Below, in pieces: positions 6,600-15,703 of a stretch of DNA of 20,006 nucleotides. A model generated the notes under the pieces. That model saw only the letters and a program-made list of their open reading frames with translations. It ran no database searches and was not told where the DNA came from. Numbering within the stretch: position 1 is the stretch's first letter; every line of letters starts with the position of its first letter. Location: positions 1 to 20,006 of the forward strand of contig CAJTZQ010000069.1 in NCBI GenBank assembly GCA_910583795.1, given 5' to 3'. The translations under genes were made by a program, and so were the position numbers. The stretch comes from an uncultured Muribaculaceae bacterium (lineage in GTDB: Bacteria; Bacteroidota; Bacteroidia; Bacteroidales; Muribaculaceae).

Positions 6600-7568
6600 A
6601 TGCAAAATAATTCTGACAATCCTGTCTATACCATCGGAGTCGATCTCGGTGGCACCACTACATCTTTCGCTATTGTCGACTCCTTAGGGAATATAATTGA
6701 AAAAGGCTTGATTCCCACACGCACTGATTATGTGGAACAATGGGCTGACAATCTTTGCGCCGGAATAAAAAACATTATTGAATGTTCCGATATCGGCGAC
6801 AACATTAAAGGGATAGGAATCGGGGCTCCCTGTGCAAACGCATATACCGGATATATTGAAGCCGCAACAGATCTTCCTTGGAAATCACCGATTCCCCTTG
6901 CAAGCATGATAGAAAGCCGTCTCGGATATCGCACAGTCATCACAAACGACGCCAATGCAGCAGCCATCGGTGAAATGGCATATGGATCTGCTATCGGGCT
7001 CAAGAATTTCATTGTGTTGACATTAGGGACAGGTGTTGGAAGCGGAATAGTCTGCGACGGTCATCTACTGTCAGGCACACGCGGATTTGCAGGAGAATTG
7101 GGGCACATGACTTTCTCATTCGCTTCCGACAGGGAGTGTGCATGCGGAAGAAAAGGGTGCCTCCAGACAGTGGCTTCTGCAAAAGGCATTCTGGAAACGA
7201 CCCGAAGATTTTTACAGGAATCTGACCAGCCTTCTTCGCTACGAGACATACCACCTCATGAATTGTCGCCATTGGCAGTGCAACAGGCAGCCGTCGCAGG
7301 AGACAAGATCGCTCAAGACATTTATGATTTCACAGGTCGTTGCCTCGGCAAGGCAGCTGCGGAGTTCGCGTCTATCACCGACCCTGAAGCTATCATATTG
7401 TTCGGAGGAGTTTCCAAAGCCGGCGATTTATTGCTAAAACCAATGAAAGAGGCATTTAGCCAATCTGTACTCCACCTGTATCGAGACACGGTAAAGCTAT
7501 CGCTTTCCGGACTTTGCGATGCAGATGCCGCAATACTCGGAGCAGCCTCTCTTCCATATCTCGATTAA
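6600..7568 (+). CDS. ROK-family sugar kinase
   Basis: This 322-aa cytoplasmic kinase of the ROK family probably phosphorylates an (N-acetyl)hexosamine or glucose at C6. The ATP phosphate loop is VDLGGTTTSFA (14-24) and the catalytic base is D117 in ITNDANA. The sugar-binding ELGH is at 166-169, and the zinc motif CACGRKGC at 180-187 has all three expected cysteines. The next residue but one is Q189, where ROK kinases normally have a Glu that contacts the sugar (GCxE). The frame could begin at a TTG at 6540 inside nagB, but the ATG at 6600, 13 bp after the nagB stop, gives the standard ROK length. The operon position favours GlcNAc, ManNAc or glucosamine over glucose, but this is inference. 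Confidence 0.9.
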   Translation: MQNNSDNPVYTIGVDLGGTTTSFAIVDSLGNIIEKGLIPTRTDYVEQWADNLCAGIKNIIECSDIGDNIKGIGIGAPCANAYTGYIEAATDLPWKSPIPLASMIESRLGYRTVITNDANAAAIGEMAYGSAIGLKNFIVLTLGTGVGSGIVCDGHLLSGTRGFAGELGHMTFSFASDRECACGRKGCLQTVASAKGILETTRRFLQESDQPSSLRDIPPHELSPLAVQQAAVAGDKIAQDIYDFTGRCLGKAAAEFASITDPEAIILFGGVSKAGDLLLKPMKEAFSQSVLHLYRDTVKLSLSGLCDADAAILGAASLPYLD

Positions 7569-7633
7569 GGTCTTGAACCGCCGGTCGCTCTCCAGTTTAG
7601 GCGTAAAAATATTTAAGAAAACTGATCTTATTT

Positions 7634-8923
7634 ATGAAAATATATACATTTTTAGCTTCCTTGTTGCTGGCTACCGGAACGATGGCACAAGGGTATGTGC
7701 CAACTCCAGAAGTATTAAAATCACGAGAGGAGTTCGCGGCAGACCGTTTCGGCATTTTCATTCATTGGGGAATATACAGCATGTTCGGTCAAGGGGAATG
7801 GTATCTAAACTATGGTCCGCAGGCGGAAGAATATATGAAAGCGGCAAAAGGATTTTATCCCGCTGATTTCAATGCCGCCGAATGGGTTACCGCCATCAAG
7901 GATGCAGGAGCCAAATATATTTGTATCACGAGTCGTCATCATGATGGATTTTCAATGTTCGATACAGCGGAAAATGACTATAACATCGTTGACGGGACCC
8001 CATTCAAACGAGACATTCTCAAGGAGCTTTCAGACGAATGCCAAAAACAGGGAATCGCCCTGCATCTTTACTATTCCCATCTCGATTGGATACGCGACGA
8101 TTATCCTCAAGGACGTACCGGCAAAACCACCGGAAGGGATGCATCAAAAGCTGATTGGGATTCCTATTATGGATTCATGAACCGACAGCTGACTGAATTG
8201 CTGACCAACTACGGTCCCATACGTGCAATCTGGTTCGACGGCTGGTGGGATCATGATGAAGACGCAACCCCCTTCAACTGGCATCTACCGGAGCAGTATG
8301 AAATGATACACAAATTGCAACCGTCTTGTATGGTGGCAAACAACCATCACCAGACTCCTTTTGCAGGCGAGGACATCCAGATTTTTGAACGCGACCTTCC
8401 GGGAGAAAACACCGCCGGGCTTTCAGGACAGGAAGTAAGCCGTCTTCCTCTCGAGACATGCAACACAATGAACGGCATGTGGGGCTACAAGATTATGGAC
8501 CAGAATTATAAAGACACCCAAACCCTTATCCGCTACCTCGTGAAAGCTGCCGGGATGGGTGCGAATCTTCTACTGAATGTAGGTCCTCAACCAAATGGGG
8601 AACTTCCAGCAACAGCACTGGCACGCATGAAAGAAATGGGGGAATGGCTCCGTAACAACGGTGAAACAATCTATTCCACCGAGGCAGGTCCCTTCCCTGC
8701 TCAATCATGGGGCACAACCACCCGTAAGGGTGACCGCCTGTTTGTGCATGTCATGACTCCGGAGACTAATACAATAGTACTTCCTACGGATATGAAAATC
8801 AAAAAAGCTTTCGAATATTCTACAGGCAAACCGGTAAAGACAAGCCGTGTAGGCAACAACACAGTTCTTATACTCGATTCAATTCCTAATGCAATCGACC
8901 ATATCATCGAATGCTCATTATGA
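7634..8923 (+). CDS. Secreted GH29 alpha-L-fucosidase
   Basis: This 429-aa exo-fucosidase would release terminal L-fucose from glycans in the periplasm or outside the cell. Residues 1-19 are a signal peptide (MKIYTFLASLLLATGTMAQ) without a lipobox cysteine. The GH29 barrel shows FGIFIHWGIYS (39-49), the substrate-binding RHHDGF (101-106), and the nucleophile D202 in IWFDGWWD. The strand LLLNVGPQPNGE closes the barrel. The acid/base Glu is not certain; E252 and E274 are candidates. A short beta-sandwich follows, but there is no carbohydrate-binding or F5/8 module. A 65-bp gap precedes the gene, the largest in the operon. Its stop overlaps the cutC start in an ATGA. Linkage specificity cannot be read from the sequence. 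Confidence 0.95.
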   Translation: MKIYTFLASLLLATGTMAQGYVPTPEVLKSREEFAADRFGIFIHWGIYSMFGQGEWYLNYGPQAEEYMKAAKGFYPADFNAAEWVTAIKDAGAKYICITSRHHDGFSMFDTAENDYNIVDGTPFKRDILKELSDECQKQGIALHLYYSHLDWIRDDYPQGRTGKTTGRDASKADWDSYYGFMNRQLTELLTNYGPIRAIWFDGWWDHDEDATPFNWHLPEQYEMIHKLQPSCMVANNHHQTPFAGEDIQIFERDLPGENTAGLSGQEVSRLPLETCNTMNGMWGYKIMDQNYKDTQTLIRYLVKAAGMGANLLLNVGPQPNGELPATALARMKEMGEWLRNNGETIYSTEAGPFPAQSWGTTTRKGDRLFVHVMTPETNTIVLPTDMKIKKAFEYSTGKPVKTSRVGNNTVLILDSIPNAIDHIIECSL

Positions 8924-9696
8924 CAAAACAACTTGAAATATGCTGCGGCGACATCGCAAGTGTGCTCGCGGCAAAAGAGGGAGGCGCCAATCGCATTGAA
9001 CTTTGCTCCGGACTTTCAGAAGGAGGACTTACGCCTTCCATCGGTCTTATTCATTCAGCCGTCGACTCAGGGATAGAACAAATCAATGTGCTTATCCGTC
9101 CGCGGCCCGGAGACTTCCTTTATTCCGAAACCGAAGTCGCATTGATGGAGAATGATATCAGGGATGCCATATATGCGGGTGCCACCGGCGTAGTGATCGG
9201 AGTGTTGACACCGGATGGAGATGTCGACATGGATACAAATTCAAGATTAATCTCTGCAGCCAGGGAAGCTGCCGGGAAAGTCGGGCTCAAGAATCTCAAC
9301 ATCACATTCCACAGGGCATTCGACGTGTCTCGAGATCCAGAAGCCAATCTTAAAAACATAATTGCACTTGGATGTAATTGTCTGCTCACTTCCGGTGCAG
9401 CCCCATCTGCGGTCAAAGGGTTGCCTTTGATAAGCAAACTTGTGAATCAAGCCGATGGAAAAACCCTAATCATGGCGGGTTCAGGAATCAATCCATCAAA
9501 CGCTGCGGAAATAATAGCGGCGACAGGCGTGAATGCCATTCACGCCACGGCACGCAAACCGATTCCGAGCAAAATGCGTTTCCGCCGACCCTTGGTGTCA
9601 ATGGGTGTACCCGGTTCTGATGAGTATGCACCCCTGTCGACCTCTCCCGATGTTGTGGCAAAGCTACTGCGAATCATTAATTCTACTATATCATGA
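8920..9696 (+). CDS. cutC: CutC family TIM-barrel protein
   Basis: This 258-aa cytoplasmic protein of the CutC family has the typical N-terminus LEICCGDIASVLAAKEGGA then NRIELCSGLSEGGLTPSIGLI. The LIRPRPGDFLYS and TFHRAFDVSRDPEANL motifs are also present. CutC was first named for copper homeostasis. In E. coli the copper phenotype was later attributed to MicL, a small RNA encoded in the cutC region, so the protein's real activity is unsettled. The start chosen is the ATG at 8920, which overlaps the fucosidase TGA. An in-frame ATG at 8911 would add three residues. The stop overlaps the next start in another ATGA. Its place inside a glycan operon hints at a sugar-related reaction, but this is inference. 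Confidence 0.93.
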   Translation: MTKQLEICCGDIASVLAAKEGGANRIELCSGLSEGGLTPSIGLIHSAVDSGIEQINVLIRPRPGDFLYSETEVALMENDIRDAIYAGATGVVIGVLTPDGDVDMDTNSRLISAAREAAGKVGLKNLNITFHRAFDVSRDPEANLKNIIALGCNCLLTSGAAPSAVKGLPLISKLVNQADGKTLIMAGSGINPSNAAEIIAATGVNAIHATARKPIPSKMRFRRPLVSMGVPGSDEYAPLSTSPDVVAKLLRIINSTIS

Positions 9697-12251
9697 AACC
9701 AATACTTCTGTCTATTCTTCTGACCACCTTGTCAGCTTCGGCACTGACCCGCGAAGAAGCTCTTGATTTCCTCTATAAATCAATGTCGCTTCCCGACCGC
9801 ACGGATTACACCGAACAATTCTATCTCGATAACATAGATGCCTCTTTGCGTGCAAGAGAAGAATTGCCTTGGGGTAAATCCGTTCCTGAAAGAGAGTTCA
9901 TGCACTTCGTTTTGCCGGTCAGAGTCAACAACGAGAACCTTGACAATTCCAGAATGGTGTTTTATGAAGAGTTGAAAGACCGCGTGAAAGGACTTTCGAT
10001 GAAAGACGCTATTTTGGAAGTGAATCATTGGTGTCATGAAAAAGTCACCTACAAACCCTCTGACGCGAGGACCTCATCTCCACTCTCTTCTGTGAGCCAA
10101 GCAATCGGACGATGTGGTGAAGAATCCACTTTTGCTGTGGCAGCTCTAAGATCCGTGGGCATTCCCGCCCGTCAGATATATACCCCGAGATGGGCGCACA
10201 CAGACGACAATCATGCATGGGTTGAAGCATGGGCTGACGGGAAATGGCATTTCTTAGGAGCATGCGAGCCGGAACCGGTCCTTGATCTCGCATGGTTCAA
10301 CGCTCCGGCATCGCGAGGATTGTTGATGAACACCAATGTTGTGGGGGACTATGACGGACCGGAAGAAGTTCTTCTAAAGCAACCTCTGACCACACGCATA
10401 AACACGACCTCCAATTATGCCCCCGTTGCAACACTTCCTGTTGAAGTGGTTTATCCCGACGGGAAACCTGCCAAAGACGCAAAAGTAAATTTCTGCATTT
10501 ATAATTATTCAGAATACTATCCTGCAGTAACTAAAAATGCAGACAAAAATGGGGAAGCATCACTTACCGCCGGTCTCGGCGACCTTCTCATCTGGGCTAC
10601 AGACGGCAACAAGTTCGGATTCGCCAAAGGCTCACCACGTGATTACAAAGATAAAAACGGCGAACCCATCAAAATCGTTTTAGACAAGACCGGAGCGGAC
10701 TCTTTCACAACAGAACTTAATCTTACACCACCTCCTGCCGGGGCATCTCTTCCCCAAGTTTCTGCAGCCCAACGCGCCAAGAACGATCGCAGGATGCATG
10801 AAGAGGATTCTATAAGGAATGCTTATTCGGCTACCTTCGCCACTCCTGAACAGGCAGCCGCGATAGGCCGCCGTTTAAATGTGGATGCATCATCGCTTGA
10901 AAAAATTTTAGTCAATTCTCGCGGGAATCATACAAAACTCGTTGGCTGTCTTGAATCTTTTGACAGCGATAAAAAAGACCGTGCGATAAATCTTCTTCTC
11001 AACGTTTCAGAGAAGGATTGCCGCGATATTCCCGTTGAAGTGATTGTTGATCACGTCAACAACACCTGTGCAAACACAAAAGGTATCCCTGAGGATTTCT
11101 TCAATCAATATGTGCTTAACCCCCGTATTGAAAACGAATGGCTCACCACGTGGCGTGCCGGTCTATCAAAAGCATTTTCCAAAAATCTTGAAGATGAATT
11201 CAAGGCTGACCCGGAGAAGCTTGTTGAATGGGTGGCAATGAACATCTCCCCGGCTGATAACGAAAATCCGCAGAAACTCAGAATGAGTCCGGAAGGAGTA
11301 TGGAGAACACGGCGTGCCGATGCTCTCTCCCGAAACATCTTCTTTGTTGCCGCCGCAAGAGCGCTTGGGCTTCCGGCACGTATTGATCCGGTGACATCGG
11401 CAACTCAATATGCCGACAAATCATTTAATTGGATAAACGCCGATTTCTCTAAATATACGGAAAAAACTCCAATAAAAACAGATCTTTACACTCCTAAAGG
11501 AAAACTTTCTCTCACATTCAGTCCGGAAGGATATATTATCGATCCTAAATATTATTCGCAGTTTTCTATATCAAGGATTGAGAACGGCATCCCTCGCCAA
11601 TTGGAATTCCCTGAAGGAGCCACCTGGTCTGAGATATTCAAATCTCCCGTAGAACTGGAATCCGGACAGTATATGCTGACCAGCGGTCAACGCCTTGCCG
11701 ACGGCGGTGTGCTTGCCCGAAGCGAGGTATTCATAATTCCTGAGAACGAGATCGTGACTCTTCCTTTGACAATACGTCAAGACGATTCCGAACTGTCGGT
11801 AATCGGATCGTTGAATGCTGAAAACATATATCACGACCTCTCCTCAGACAGCGACAAGAGTATCCTGTCAACCACCGGAAGAGGATACTATGTAGTAGGT
11901 CTTATTTCTCCAAATCATGAACCATCGGCACATGCCCTCAACGACATGGCAGCCGTAAAGGATCAGTTGGAAAAATCCGGCAGAAAAATAATGATCCTGT
12001 TTGAAGATGAAGGAAAAGCTGCAAGATTCGACAAGAGCTTGTTTAAGAACCTTCCTGAAAATGTTGTATTCGGCATTGACAACAATGGATCCAGTCGTAA
12101 CGAACTTATCGAATCACTTCATCTGACTGATGTATCTGATCCCATTTTCGTCGTAGCCGATACATTCAACCGTGTTGTCTGGGTATCGACCGGATACACA
12201 ATAGGCATGGGTGAGAAACTGCTCTCAATCCTTTCACGTCTCAAAGACTAA
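9693..12251 (+). CDS. Large secreted transglutaminase-fold protein
   Basis: This 852-aa protein has a signal peptide (about 1-17) and several domains. Residues about 100-200 are a transglutaminase-like cysteine-protease fold, with C141 (GRCGEE) and H174 (DNHAWVEAW). The third residue may be E192 or D198 in LGACEPEPVLD, since no plain Asp follows in the usual place. About 248-310 is an Ig-like/CarboxypepD-like domain (VEVVYPDGKPAKDAKV). About 530-600 repeats the transglutaminase pattern without catalytic residues (A544 aligns with C141; Phe/Asn replaces His). About 732-852 resembles a thioredoxin/TlpA fold lacking CXXC, with a possible cis-proline at P817. Likely a periplasmic or surface peptidase, amidase or scaffold; the substrate is unknown. 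The start overlaps the cutC stop (ATGA), and it is the last gene before the terminator. Confidence 0.85.
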   Translation: MKPILLSILLTTLSASALTREEALDFLYKSMSLPDRTDYTEQFYLDNIDASLRAREELPWGKSVPEREFMHFVLPVRVNNENLDNSRMVFYEELKDRVKGLSMKDAILEVNHWCHEKVTYKPSDARTSSPLSSVSQAIGRCGEESTFAVAALRSVGIPARQIYTPRWAHTDDNHAWVEAWADGKWHFLGACEPEPVLDLAWFNAPASRGLLMNTNVVGDYDGPEEVLLKQPLTTRINTTSNYAPVATLPVEVVYPDGKPAKDAKVNFCIYNYSEYYPAVTKNADKNGEASLTAGLGDLLIWATDGNKFGFAKGSPRDYKDKNGEPIKIVLDKTGADSFTTELNLTPPPAGASLPQVSAAQRAKNDRRMHEEDSIRNAYSATFATPEQAAAIGRRLNVDASSLEKILVNSRGNHTKLVGCLESFDSDKKDRAINLLLNVSEKDCRDIPVEVIVDHVNNTCANTKGIPEDFFNQYVLNPRIENEWLTTWRAGLSKAFSKNLEDEFKADPEKLVEWVAMNISPADNENPQKLRMSPEGVWRTRRADALSRNIFFVAAARALGLPARIDPVTSATQYADKSFNWINADFSKYTEKTPIKTDLYTPKGKLSLTFSPEGYIIDPKYYSQFSISRIENGIPRQLEFPEGATWSEIFKSPVELESGQYMLTSGQRLADGGVLARSEVFIIPENEIVTLPLTIRQDDSELSVIGSLNAENIYHDLSSDSDKSILSTTGRGYYVVGLISPNHEPSAHALNDMAAVKDQLEKSGRKIMILFEDEGKAARFDKSLFKNLPENVVFGIDNNGSSRNELIESLHLTDVSDPIFVVADTFNRVVWVSTGYTIGMGEKLLSILSRLKD

Positions 12252-12304
12252 TGAACTTCTTTCGGACATCTCTGCCCTAAAACAGAGAAGTTAATACCGA
12301 ATCT

Positions 12305-12341
12305 AAAAAATGGGAAATGTGGCGTGCATTTCCCATTTTTT
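12305..12341. terminator. Bidirectional intrinsic terminator between convergent operons
   Basis: A perfect 15-bp stem (12305-12319 with 12327-12341) encloses a 7-base loop. It has an A6 run on the left and a T6 run on the right, so it ends in a U tract read from either strand. It lies 53 bp after the transglutaminase-fold gene (plus strand) and 69 bp after the RND pump stop (minus strand). The core TGGGAAATG / CATTTCCCA is mixed in composition and long enough to be stable. Confidence 0.9.
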
Positions 12342-12410
12342 GTATGTTGACTTCACCCGTCGCGAAGCCGTTGCGTGCAAAAACAAAGCTTTTGACGATC
12401 ATACAATCCG

Positions 12411-15400
12411 TCAAATTGAATCTGAAGCTGAGGTATCTGTCTGCTTGCCTGACTCGTTCACATTTCCCGAGGCAGCATTGCTTACAGGGGTAGGATCTTT
12501 AAATACTTTGGAAAGATACTTCTCATTGATTGTCTGCATCAGTTCCCAGAAATTAGGGACAAACAGAGTACCTATCAAAGCATTCATCGCCATCCCAAAC
12601 ACAACTGCCGTACCTAACTCAATACGACTGTTAGCACCCGCACCTGTCGCAAACATCATGGGCATCACACCAAATACGAATGCAAGGGCGGTCATCATGA
12701 TAGGACGGAATCGTATCACTCCGGCATCATGAGCCGATTTCCTGATATCAAGGCCTGACTTACGGAAATCCATTGCATACTCCACGATAAGAATGGCATT
12801 TTTCGCCGACATGCCCAACAGCAATATCAATCCGATCTGAGTATAAATGCTGATGCTCTGACTCATGAATATGCACCCCAGAACTGTGCCCAATATAGCC
12901 ACCGGCATACTCAGCACGACAGCAATCGGATCTGTCCAGCTCTCATATTGTGCGGAAAGTACAAGTATCGTCATCACAATTGCAAAGATAAACACAAAGC
13001 TGATGGTTGTCCCCGCCTGCGTCTCCTGATAGGCAATTCCGCTCCATGCGTATGAATATGATTTTCCCAAGGCATCCTTAACAATCTCCTCCATCGCCTT
13101 TATACCTTCTGAAGAACTTACCCCCTTGGCTGGTGTGGCAGTCAGGGATGCCGATTCATACATATTGTAGCGTGACACACTTGGCGCACCCATAGTGGGT
13201 GATATAGTAGCGAATGTGCTGAATGGAACCATTTCTCCCTCTGAATTTCTCACAGACAATCTTAGAATATCTTCTACATTCTTACGATCTTCTCCATTTG
13301 CCTGAAGTGTAACCTGATATGTCCTTCCAAACTCAACAAAATCATTGACATACGCACCTCCAAGATAAGAACGCATAGCATTGTAGACGTCCTCAACCAT
13401 TATTCCCTGGAGCTTGATCCTATCCCGGTCTATATTAACCTGATATTGTGGAACGGTGCCTTGATAAAGTGACGACACCTGTTTAATCCTGGGATCCTTG
13501 TCGGCACGAGCCATAACCTCGTCAAGAGCCTTTGCGGTTTCGGAAGTGCCGAGGCTGTTTATGTCAAGAAGCATCATCTGTAGACCGGATGACTCTCCAA
13601 GTCCCGGAATTGCAGGAGGATTGATCGAGAATATAATAGCTTCCTGGAATTTAGAGGAGATTTCATCTACCATTTCCATCACTTTATTGATTGAGCCGGC
13701 TTTTCCACGCTTGCTCCAAGGCTCCAGAATGACATTGACCGATCCCATATTGGATGACGCACCTCCACCCATCATAGAAAATCCGGAAATACTCATCACG
13801 TCTTTAACGTAGGGTATTTTCTTTATTTCTTCCGACAGACCGTCAACCACCTTCTGAGTTCTTTCAAGAGAAGCCCCGGTAGGCAATTCAACAGAAGTCA
13901 TAAAATATCCCATATCCTCTTCCGGAAGATAGCTGGTAGGCCATTTCACAAATCCCCAAAACGCTACGATGGCGATTGCAAAATACACCAACAAAGATAC
14001 GGCAGGACGCCCGAGCATTGCAGTGATACTCTTATCGTAGAAATGAAGGGTCTTGTCGAAACCTTTGTTAAACCATTTATAAAGGAAAAACTTCGCAGGT
14101 TTACGTGGTGTGAGGAACAATGCACACAATGCCGGAGTCAATGTCAAGGCATTAAATCCTGAGAATGCTGTCGAAACTGCGATCGTGAGAGCGAATTGTT
14201 TATAAAGTTCTCCTGTGATACCGCTCACAAACGCTGTCGGGATAAATACTGACAACAATACAAGCACCTCGCCAATCACGGGTCCCTGCAACTCCCGCAT
14301 CGCCTTTTCCGCAGCCTGACGTTTCGTTATGTCTCCCTTGTCAATCAGACGCGAGCAGTCTTCCACCACCACAATGGCATCATCCACCACAATAGCGATT
14401 GCGAGCACAAGTCCGAACAATGTAAGTGTATTTAGAGAGAAACCCAATAGTTTCATTACTGCGAATGTGGCTATAAGAGAGACAGGGATTGTAAGCATAG
14501 GTATGATCACAGCTCTCCAGTTCTGCAAAAAAATCAGGATCACAGCCATCACGATAAGTGAAGTGATGACAAATGTCGACAACACATCATCGATTGATTC
14601 CTTCACATAATCAGTAGCATTGAGCACAACGGAATAGTGCACCCCATCCGGGAAATATTGGGCAAGCCTGTCCAATTCCTCAAGAGCGCCTTTTGCCACC
14701 TCAAGTGCATTAGCTCCCGGACGTTGCTCTACACCGATAAGTGCGGTTGCCTTATTGTTGACTTTGGCTACTGCGGAATAGCTTGAACTTCCGAGTTCCA
14801 CCTTAGCCACATCTTTCAATCTCAATATCCCGTTGCCGTCTGAACGCAAAATGATATTGCCGAATTCCTCTGCGCTCGACAACTGCCCCTGGCTGGTCAG
14901 AGTGTATTCAAACTGAGAACCTGAGTTTGTTGGAGGAGCTCCGACAGAACCTGCCGAGACCTCCATATTTTGAGACTGAATCATTCCTGTGACGTCAGAA
15001 GGTGTCAATCCTCTTGCCCTCATGGCTTCAGGATCAAGCCATATGCGCATACTATATTCCCCTGCCCCAAAAGCCTGGACGCCGCCTACACCTTCAACGC
15101 GGGAAAGCGGGTCTGTCATGTGAAGCTGGGCATAGTTGGTCAGATACAATGCGTCGTAGCGGCTTGCATCGTCTGCTTCAAGAGCGATAAACAAAACATT
15201 GTTGCTACTTCGTTTGGTGACACTCACTCCCTGTTCAGTTACAGCCGTCGGTAGTTGCGGGGTCGCTTCCTGCACACGGTTTTGAACCTCCACAGCCGCC
15301 TCATCTATATCTGTGCCGTTTTCAAACGTGATTGTCAGTCCGTAGCTGCCGTCTGATCCTGACGTGGAATTCATGTAAAGCATTCCGTCAACACCATTGA

Positions 15401-15608
15401 TCTGCTCCTCGATGGGAACACCTATAGCACGTGCCACAGTCTCGGCACTTGCACCCGGATATGTGGCAGACACCATTACCGTAGGCGGAGTTATATCCGG
15501 ATATTGGGCAACCGGAAGAGTCTGCACCGTCATTACTCCTGCCAAAACCATCAGTAAAGCGATGACTGTGGCAAAAATCGGACGGTCTATAAAAAATTTT
15601 GAGAACAT
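12411..15608 (-). CDS. RND multidrug efflux pump, HAE-1 (AcrB-like)
   Basis: This 1065-aa inner-membrane proton antiporter is the pump of a tripartite efflux system; AcrB has 1049 aa. It starts with the usual MFSKFFIDRPIFATVIALL and TM1, followed by a large periplasmic porter domain, TM2-6, a second porter domain and TM8-12. The proton-relay residues are present: D409 and D410 in AIAIVVDDAIVVVED (TM4) and K936 in LLLGMSAKNAILIVEYA (TM10). The C-terminal tail is polar and Ser/Thr-rich. It is the last gene of its operon, 95 bp after the adaptor gene. Substrates cannot be predicted; the HAE-1 branch typically exports hydrophobic or amphiphilic compounds such as drugs, dyes or bile salts. Bile export would suit a gut bacterium, but that is inference. 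Confidence 0.97.
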   Translation of the reverse strand: MFSKFFIDRPIFATVIALLMVLAGVMTVQTLPVAQYPDITPPTVMVSATYPGASAETVARAIGVPIEEQINGVDGMLYMNSTSGSDGSYGLTITFENGTDIDEAAVEVQNRVQEATPQLPTAVTEQGVSVTKRSSNNVLFIALEADDASRYDALYLTNYAQLHMTDPLSRVEGVGGVQAFGAGEYSMRIWLDPEAMRARGLTPSDVTGMIQSQNMEVSAGSVGAPPTNSGSQFEYTLTSQGQLSSAEEFGNIILRSDGNGILRLKDVAKVELGSSSYSAVAKVNNKATALIGVEQRPGANALEVAKGALEELDRLAQYFPDGVHYSVVLNATDYVKESIDDVLSTFVITSLIVMAVILIFLQNWRAVIIPMLTIPVSLIATFAVMKLLGFSLNTLTLFGLVLAIAIVVDDAIVVVEDCSRLIDKGDITKRQAAEKAMRELQGPVIGEVLVLLSVFIPTAFVSGITGELYKQFALTIAVSTAFSGFNALTLTPALCALFLTPRKPAKFFLYKWFNKGFDKTLHFYDKSITAMLGRPAVSLLVYFAIAIVAFWGFVKWPTSYLPEEDMGYFMTSVELPTGASLERTQKVVDGLSEEIKKIPYVKDVMSISGFSMMGGGASSNMGSVNVILEPWSKRGKAGSINKVMEMVDEISSKFQEAIIFSINPPAIPGLGESSGLQMMLLDINSLGTSETAKALDEVMARADKDPRIKQVSSLYQGTVPQYQVNIDRDRIKLQGIMVEDVYNAMRSYLGGAYVNDFVEFGRTYQVTLQANGEDRKNVEDILRLSVRNSEGEMVPFSTFATISPTMGAPSVSRYNMYESASLTATPAKGVSSSEGIKAMEEIVKDALGKSYSYAWSGIAYQETQAGTTISFVFIFAIVMTILVLSAQYESWTDPIAVVLSMPVAILGTVLGCIFMSQSISIYTQIGLILLLGMSAKNAILIVEYAMDFRKSGLDIRKSAHDAGVIRFRPIMMTALAFVFGVMPMMFATGAGANSRIELGTAVVFGMAMNALIGTLFVPNFWELMQTINEKYLSKVFKDPTPVSNAASGNVNESGKQTDTSASDSI

Positions 15609-15703
15609 GGTTTCTATAATTTATAACCTTTACATGGCATCCTTCCTCCATGCTGCGGTCTTGTGGAGATATTCGGGTTAATATTATTGAATTTGTTTCA
15701 ATG

